From the NCBI GenBank assembly GCA_040756715.1, contig JBFLYE010000035.1:1-25410 (forward strand): a DNA stretch of 25,410 nt. Reading direction: 5' to 3'. This document shows positions 22,232 to 25,410 of the stretch, one piece after another (the first letter of the stretch is position 1; the number at the start of each line of letters is the position of its first letter). Origin of the DNA: a bacterium. GTDB taxonomy: Bacteria > UBA9089 > UBA9088. The notes under the pieces were generated by a model. It did no database searches. It was given only the letters and a program-made list of their open reading frames with translations, and was not told the origin of the DNA. A program made the position numbers and the translations under genes.

Positions 22232-22316
22232 TTATGAATTTTGAATTATAAATTTTAAATTATTAATCCATTTAATCCATCATTATAATTCATCATTTAA
22301 AATTCATCATTCAAAA
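22232..22316. repeat. Two heptamer microrepeat arrays in opposite orientation between secE and tRNA-Trp
   Basis: At 22232-22266 five tandem 7-mers run TTATGAA, TTTTGAA, TTATAAA, TTTTAAA, TTATTAA. At 22289-22316 four 7-mers run TTCATCA, TTTAAAA, TTCATCA, TTCAAAA, the reverse-complement type. The pair can fold on itself. It interrupts a ribosomal/translocase operon. Confidence 0.8.
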
Positions 22317-22322
22317 TTTCTT

Positions 22323-22487
22323 CAGGCTCGGCAGGACTTGTGAACATCGGATTTTCTAAGGCTATTCTGTCGCTTTGCTCCTTCATAGCCTAACAAAATC
22401 TCTCGTTCGCGGCCAGCCTCACTTCATCCTCCCTAAGGGTCGGCGTTCGGCTGGCTTCAAGTCCTTTGTCTAATCTATTGTTTCCTT
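22323..22487 (-). mobile_element. Possible miniature element at the 3' end of tRNA-Trp
   Basis: Downstream of tRNA-Trp (minus strand) lie about 137 bp and then a degenerate copy of the tRNA 3' end at 22323-22350 (plus strand CAGGCTCGGCAGGACTTG against CAGGCCCGGCAGGACTTG in the gene). Next to that copy is the 13-mer ATTTTCTAAGGCT (22351-22363), also found next to the tRNA-Gln end copy. A hairpin spans 22350-22400 (16-bp arms, two mismatches), and a second one is formed by GCCAGCC/GGCTGGC. This part looks richer in G+C than its surroundings. No ORF was recognised. Confidence 0.45.
22350..22400. repeat. Stem-loop next to the tRNA-Trp end copy
   Basis: GATTTTCTAAGGCTAT (22350-22365) pairs with ATAGCCTAACAAAATC (22385-22400) with two mismatches and a 19-nt loop. 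It is part of the putative tRNA-targeted element. Confidence 0.6.
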
Positions 22488-22561
22488 CAGGCCCGGCAGG
22501 ACTTGAACCCGCAACCCCCGGTTTTGGAGACCGGTGCTCTAGCCAGTTGAGCCACGAGCCT
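22488..22561 (-). tRNA. tRNA-Trp (anticodon CCA)
   Basis: A 74-nt cloverleaf: acceptor AGGCTCG/CGGGCCT with discriminator G, anticodon stem CCGGT/ACCGG with loop CTCCAAA (anticodon CCA), and T-arm with GTTCAAGTC. The sequence is close to other bacterial tRNA-Trp genes. CCA is not encoded. Its first two bases lie in the rpmG stop codon, so mRNA and tRNA come from one transcript. The order rpmG, tRNA-Trp, secE, nusG, rplK is a classic one. Confidence 0.95.
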
Positions 22562-22721
22562 ACTTTGTTTCTTTATGGAGGGTATGAACCCTACAAATTC
22601 TACAATATTTTTTAAGTTCAAGCTTCTGTGTTTGTGTTTTTTTGTTCTTCATTGTAGAATAATTTCTCTCCTTACAATTAGAACATGCAAGTGAGATAAC
22701 CTGCCTTCCCTTTTTCTTCAT
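22560..22721 (-). CDS. rpmG: 50S ribosomal protein L33
   Basis: This 53-aa gene lies in a gap between larger ORFs. The product begins [16 protein letters not shown] and ends [15 protein letters not shown]; the two Cys pairs (C-x2-C at about 13-16 and 40-43) show the zinc-binding form of L33. The ATG at 22721 lies six bases after TAAAAT of a promoter with perfect TTGACA, so the mRNA is probably leaderless. The TAG stop runs into the first bases of tRNA-Trp. Confidence 0.93.
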   Translation of the reverse strand: MKKKGRQVISLACSNCKERNYSTMKNKKTQTQKLELKKYCRICRVHTLHKETK

Positions 22722-22727
22722 AGCAAC

Positions 22728-22757
22728 ATTTTACCTTAAAGGTGATTACCCTGTCAA
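22728..22757 (-). promoter_or_regulatory. Promoter of the rpmG-tRNA-Trp-secE-nusG-rplK operon
   Basis: Minus strand: TTGACA (22752-22757), 18-bp spacer, TAAAAT (22728-22733), then six bases and the rpmG ATG. It is divergent from the promoter at 22785. Confidence 0.7.
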
Positions 22758-22784
22758 TATTTTTTTATTAAGGCCTAATCCAGA

Positions 22785-22814
22785 TTGACAATGCCCTCCT
22801 TTATTTAATATAAT
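22785..22814 (+). promoter_or_regulatory. Perfect-consensus promoter of the TPR-like gene
   Basis: TTGACA (22785-22790), 18-bp spacer, TATAAT (22809-22814), then seven bases and the ATG at 22822. The start site should coincide with the ATG. Confidence 0.7.
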
Positions 22815-22821
22815 CCTTGTT

Positions 22822-23415
22822 ATGCCAAAGATAAAGAGGATAACAAGAAGGGAAATAAGGAGGGATGAATTGTTTGAGGCAATTCAAAAACTGGGGCTTT
22901 ATATCAAGAAGAATCCAAATAAAATAAAGGTAGGAGGGGCTATATTAGGAGGTGCTTTTTTTGTTTTATTAACTGTAGACTTCCTTATAAAAAGGGCAAT
23001 AAATACGCCAAAAGAGGAATTTTCCCAGGCTGTGTTTTCTTACCATTATTCACAGGATGAAGCAAGGTTTTCCAGCGGAATGGACCAATTTCTCTCATTC
23101 CTCTCAAAGCATAAAAAAGGGGGTCTTTCTGATATTGCCCTTCTTTATAAAGGTGTCTCAGAAAGGGGACGAAAGGAATATTCTACAGCCACAGAAACCC
23201 TTAAAGGCCTTTTAAAAAAGAAAAACAATATTGTTTCTTCATCTGCTTTAATGAACCTTGCAAATATTGAGGAAGAAAAACTTGATTACAAGAAGGCAAT
23301 AGAATACTATAATATGCTTTGTGCAAAGGATGATTATCTAAAGAAATATGCCAAGGAGAGGATAAGCCACCTTACTAAAATAAAAATTGGAACACCTACA
23401 ACCTTCATACCTTAA
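22822..23415 (+). CDS. Membrane-anchored TPR-like protein
   Basis: The 197-aa protein has a basic N-terminus (MPKIKRITRREIRRDE), one membrane span at about 37-57 (GGAILGGAFFVLLTVDFLI), and then helical repeats resembling TPRs (LLYKGVSERGRKEYSTATET, SALMNLANIEEEKLDYKKAI). This layout resembles YfgM-like and YbgF-like anchored TPR proteins, which assist Sec-dependent or envelope processes. Specific role unknown. The 3' end overlaps the next gene by 29 bp. Confidence 0.75.
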   Translation: MPKIKRITRREIRRDELFEAIQKLGLYIKKNPNKIKVGGAILGGAFFVLLTVDFLIKRAINTPKEEFSQAVFSYHYSQDEARFSSGMDQFLSFLSKHKKGGLSDIALLYKGVSERGRKEYSTATETLKGLLKKKNNIVSSSALMNLANIEEEKLDYKKAIEYYNMLCAKDDYLKKYAKERISHLTKIKIGTPTTFIP

Positions 23416-24295
23416 TCTCTCTAACCATGATTTTTTAAGAAAAAAACAAGCCCTTTATGAAATTCTTAAGGAATGCAGGCTTTGTCCAAGGGAATGTAGG
23501 GTTAATAGAATAGAGGGAGAGATTGGATATTGCAAAGCACCAAAGCAGCTTGTTGTTTCATCAATTGGTCCACATTTTGGGGAAGAAAGAGAGCTTGTGG
23601 GAAAAAATGGCTCGGGAACAATATTCTTTTCCCATTGTAGCTTAAGGTGTATATTCTGCCAGAACTATGAAATAAGCCATCTTGGTTATGGAAAAGAAGT
23701 GACAGAAGATGAGCTTTCCGAAAAAATGATATTCTTGCAAAAAATTTCCTGCCATAATATAAACCTTGTAACCCCAACCCATTATGTTCCCCAGATCGTC
23801 TCTGCTCTTTATCTTTCCTCAAAGAAGGGGCTTTCTATCCCAATAGTTTATAACTCAAGTGGATATGAGAGGGTTGAGACCTTGAAAATTCTTGAGGGGA
23901 TAATCGACATTTATATGCCTGATATGAAATATGGAACATCTGAACCGGCAAGTTTATATTCAAATGCATCAGATTATTTTGAAATTTCAAAGAGGGCAAT
24001 AAAGGAGATGCATAGGCAGGTAGGAGACCTTATCGTAGAAGAGAAAATTGCAAAAAGAGGGCTTCTTGTTCGCCACCTTGTGCTTCCAAATAATGAGGCA
24101 GGAACACATAATGTTATGGATTTTATTTCTTCTTTGTCAAAGGATACTTATGTAAATATTATGGACCAATATAGACCATTATACCAGGCAGATAAATTTC
24201 CAAAGATAGGAAGAAGGATAACCTGGGAAGAGTATAAAAGGGCATTAAATGAGGCAAGAAGGCTGAATCTGTATCGGGGATTTTGTAATGTTTAG
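23387..24295 (+). CDS. Radical SAM protein, PflA-like (pyruvate formate-lyase-activating enzyme family)
   Basis: The 302-aa protein has an N-terminal Cys pair in CRLCPRECRVNR and GYCKAP, then the radical SAM motif CSLRCIFCQN at about residues 83-92 (C-x3-C-x2-C), followed by NLVTPTHYVPQIV, VYNSSGYERVETL, DIYMPDMKYG and RHLVLPNNEAG. This matches the uncharacterised PflA-related group (DUF-type radical SAM with an extra N-terminal Cys motif), often of unknown substrate. I use the TTG start at 23387 because relatives begin with a similar PSYL segment about 20 residues before the Cys pair; the overlap with the TPR-like gene suggests coupled translation. No glycyl radical enzyme is nearby. Confidence 0.87.
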   Translation: MEHLQPSYLNLSNHDFLRKKQALYEILKECRLCPRECRVNRIEGEIGYCKAPKQLVVSSIGPHFGEERELVGKNGSGTIFFSHCSLRCIFCQNYEISHLGYGKEVTEDELSEKMIFLQKISCHNINLVTPTHYVPQIVSALYLSSKKGLSIPIVYNSSGYERVETLKILEGIIDIYMPDMKYGTSEPASLYSNASDYFEISKRAIKEMHRQVGDLIVEEKIAKRGLLVRHLVLPNNEAGTHNVMDFISSLSKDTYVNIMDQYRPLYQADKFPKIGRRITWEEYKRALNEARRLNLYRGFCNV

Positions 24296-24335
24296 CTAAC
24301 CAAAGTAAAGAAAGAAGCACCAGAGCAAAAAATAG

Positions 24336-24364
24336 TTGTCCATAATTGATTATTGTGCTATAAT
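24336..24364 (+). promoter_or_regulatory. Predicted promoter of the DUF4160/DUF2442 pair
   Basis: TTGTCC (24336-24341), 17-bp spacer and TATAAT (24359-24364). The leader to the ATG at 24496 is about 125 nt and carries the nested hairpin at 24393-24465. Confidence 0.5.
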
Positions 24365-24392
24365 TTGGAAGTAAGATAAAGGAATATTTTCG

Positions 24393-24465
24393 CTACACCT
24401 GCCCTCGCTTTGTTTGGACAAGTGAGGGTGGTCATTATAAAGAAATATTGTCTAACCAGGTGTAG
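24393..24465. repeat. Nested inverted repeat in the leader of the DUF pair
   Basis: The outer arms CTACACCTG (24393-24401) and CAGGTGTAG (24457-24465) are perfect. Inside, CCCTCGCTT (24402-24410) pairs with AAGTGAGGG (24420-24428) with one G-T. It may be a regulatory structure, an attenuator or an element end. Confidence 0.6.
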
Positions 24466-24495
24466 ACACATTAATCCGAGGCAGGAGAAAACAGA

Positions 24496-24768
24496 ATGCC
24501 AATAATTTCAATGTTTTATGGACTTCTCATTAGGATGTTCTTTAGAGATACCGAAAAACATCATGTGCCACACATCCATGCTGATTACCAGGGGCAAGTA
24601 GCAGTGTACTCAATTCTTGACGGAACGCTTTTGGCAGGTGAATTGCCACCAAACAAGCAAAAACTGGTCGTCGCCTGGATTGAGATTCATCAAGAAGATT
24701 TGCTTGCCGATTGGAACCTGGTTGTAAACGGTAAAAATCCATTTCCAATCAAAGGACTTGACCAATGA
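24496..24768 (+). CDS. DUF4160 domain protein
   Basis: The 90-aa protein begins MPIISMFYGLLIRMFFRD and has HHVPHIHADYQGQVAVYS, the DUF4160 signature, and the central GELPPNKQKLVVAWIEIHQEDLL-type helix (PPNKQKLVVAWIEIHQ). Proteins of this family are commonly encoded next to DUF2442 proteins, often in plasmids, islands and toxin-antitoxin-like pairs; function is not established. GCAGGAG lies upstream as ribosome site. The codon use is richer in G+C than in neighbouring genes, which suggests recent transfer. It overlaps the next gene by ATGA. Confidence 0.88.
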   Translation: MPIISMFYGLLIRMFFRDTEKHHVPHIHADYQGQVAVYSILDGTLLAGELPPNKQKLVVAWIEIHQEDLLADWNLVVNGKNPFPIKGLDQ

Positions 24769-25022
24769 GAATAGCAGAAATTTTTCCACAACCCAATTGG
24801 GTGTTATCCATCGTTGCAGATGACGGTCGCACTGGCAATTTTGATGTCAGTCCCTATCTTGAATATGAAGCATTTGAACCCCTTCGAGATTATAGCGAAT
24901 TTCTGAAGGTTTTTAATGGTGGATACTTTGTTGAATGGGATTGCGGTGCTGATTTGTCAGCGGATACCATTGAGGCACGATGGCAGGTAGTTGGTAAAAC
25001 AGCCCTACAGACAACTGCCTAA
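24765..25022 (+). CDS. DUF2442 domain protein
   Basis: The 85-aa protein has the DUF2442 pattern: PQPNWVLSIVADDGRTGNFDVSPYL-like core (seen as LSIVADDGRTGNFDVSPYL), EPLRDYSEFLKVF and EWDCGADLSADTI. It is translated with the DUF4160 gene through an ATGA overlap. The pair is a probable accessory module, possibly toxin-antitoxin-like, without experimental proof known to me. Composition differs from the surrounding chromosome. Confidence 0.87.
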   Translation: MRIAEIFPQPNWVLSIVADDGRTGNFDVSPYLEYEAFEPLRDYSEFLKVFNGGYFVEWDCGADLSADTIEARWQVVGKTALQTTA

Positions 25023-25070
25023 TTATAGTATCTTTCATAAATGTTCAGAAATACTATGGAAATTTAAGAT

Positions 25071-25251
25071 GTATGTGTTTAGCTCGGTGAGAATAAAATT
25101 GGGAAATAGGCACAAAGGCACAGAGGCACAAAGGCGAGAGAGTTTATTTATTACTTGCTTTCTTTGTGCCTTTGCCCCTTTGTGCCTAGGTATATAAGAC
25201 AGCTAAACAACGGCTATGGTAATTTGGTTAAGAGAGAAGCTAAACACGTAC
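25071..25251 (-). mobile_element. MITE-like element, copy 2 (181 bp) with 8-bp target duplication
   Basis: The ends are GTATGTGTTTAG and CTAAACACGTAC. Identical 8-mers flank it: TTTAAGAT at 25063-25070 and 25252-25259. The interior has GGCACAAA-type octamers in both orientations (25119 on, and 25164-25188) that form a long hairpin around GGCGAGAGAGTTTATT. It is in opposite orientation to copy 1. No ORF of note. It sits 48 bp after the DUF2442 gene. Confidence 0.9.
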
Positions 25252-25287
25252 TTTAAGATTTATGATTTAAAAACAATTACATAAATC

Positions 25288-25410
25288 TTATAGTTAATTC
25301 CATAACGCTTTACAAAATGTATGTGTTTAGATAATCTTAAGGAAAACTTTATAAAATTATGAATTTTGAATGTTGAATTTTGAATTAAAAGGGAAAAAAT
25401 TTTATAAAAC
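25288..25410 (+). repeat. Terminal repeat, family B, right copy
   Basis: This copy matches the left end in inverted orientation (122 of 123 bases). It carries the end motif GTATGTGTTTAG at 25319-25330 and four TTTTGAA-type heptamers at 25357-25384. The sequence stops in what is the hairpin loop of the copy at 3188-3244. Confidence 0.9.

Larger units (their letters stand above)
25023..25410. other. Gene-free right end of the window
   Basis: The 388 bp hold MITE copy 2 with its target duplication and the terminal copy of repeat family B. The 28 bases between them are AT-rich and show nothing. No RNA gene was recognised. Confidence 0.75.

Noticed and set aside
22385-22470. Integron attC-like site (GCCTAAC followed by GTTCG and inverted repeats)
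   Set aside because: A matching GTTRRRY core is absent at the other side, and no integrase or cassette is present; the tRNA-end reading explains more.
25119-25190. CRISPR-like array from the GGCACAAA units
   Set aside because: The units are 8 bp, contiguous and without spacers; they are arms of a hairpin inside the MITE.
1-25410. The whole window as one large transposon bounded by the terminal inverted repeats
   Set aside because: The interior is mainly housekeeping genes, no transposase is present, and a third repeat copy lies inside; an assembly break is simpler.

Overview
The window reads as chromosomal DNA (about 36-38% G+C by eye) from an anaerobic, Gram-negative bacterium, probably an uncultivated lineage known only from metagenomes. 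A PorV/PorQ-like outer-membrane protein and a large secreted protein with a 'PNP' C-terminal sorting-type domain point to a diderm with type IX-like secretion. A RACo/AcsV-like activator of corrinoid proteins and a CooC/AcsF-like ATPase suggest the Wood-Ljungdahl (CODH/ACS) pathway. I cannot assign a phylum. Both window ends lie inside copies of the same 123-bp repeat in opposite orientation (122 of 123 bases identical), so the window is probably a complete assembly contig that broke at that repeat.

Layout: 1-203 repeat. 157-3154 (+) possible short upstream ORF, radical SAM/SPASM protein, RACo-like ferredoxin/ASKHA protein. 3155-3303 repeat with a long hairpin between convergent units. 3304-4290 (-) asd. 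4471-4542 (-) tRNA-Gln. 12383 down to 4561 (-) a long unit: 1326-aa multidomain surface protein, two small membrane proteins (54 and 35 aa) found only by reading the gap, retropepsin-like protease, PorV-like protein, response regulator, bifunctional-nuclease-family protein, thiL, tsaE. 18617 down to 12490 (-): endonuclease V, DUF763, valS, trpD, M23 peptidase. 18618-19106: gene-free, with a 170-bp miniature transposon and a promoter. 19107-20992 (+): cooC-like gene and tyrS. 22721 down to 21030 (-): rpmG, tRNA-Trp, secE, nusG, rplK. 22822-24295 (+): TPR-like membrane protein and a PflA-like radical SAM protein. 24496-25022 (+): a DUF4160/DUF2442 accessory pair. 25023-25410: a second miniature transposon and the terminal repeat.

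Most genes are housekeeping. The unusual content lies between and inside them: (1) a MITE-like family with 12-bp inverted ends and perfect 8-bp target duplications at two sites; (2) a second repeat family that carries the same end motif; (3) 7- and 8-bp-period tandem microrepeats between genes and also in frame inside valS (twice, once within a zinc knuckle) and tsaE; (4) several starts placed 6-7 nt after a -10 hexamer, which implies leaderless mRNAs; (5) degenerate second copies of the 3' ends of both tRNA genes, each abutting the same 13-mer, as expected for tiny tRNA-targeted elements; (6) a compact module of surface protein, small membrane proteins, retropepsin and PorV that may form an export or processing system.
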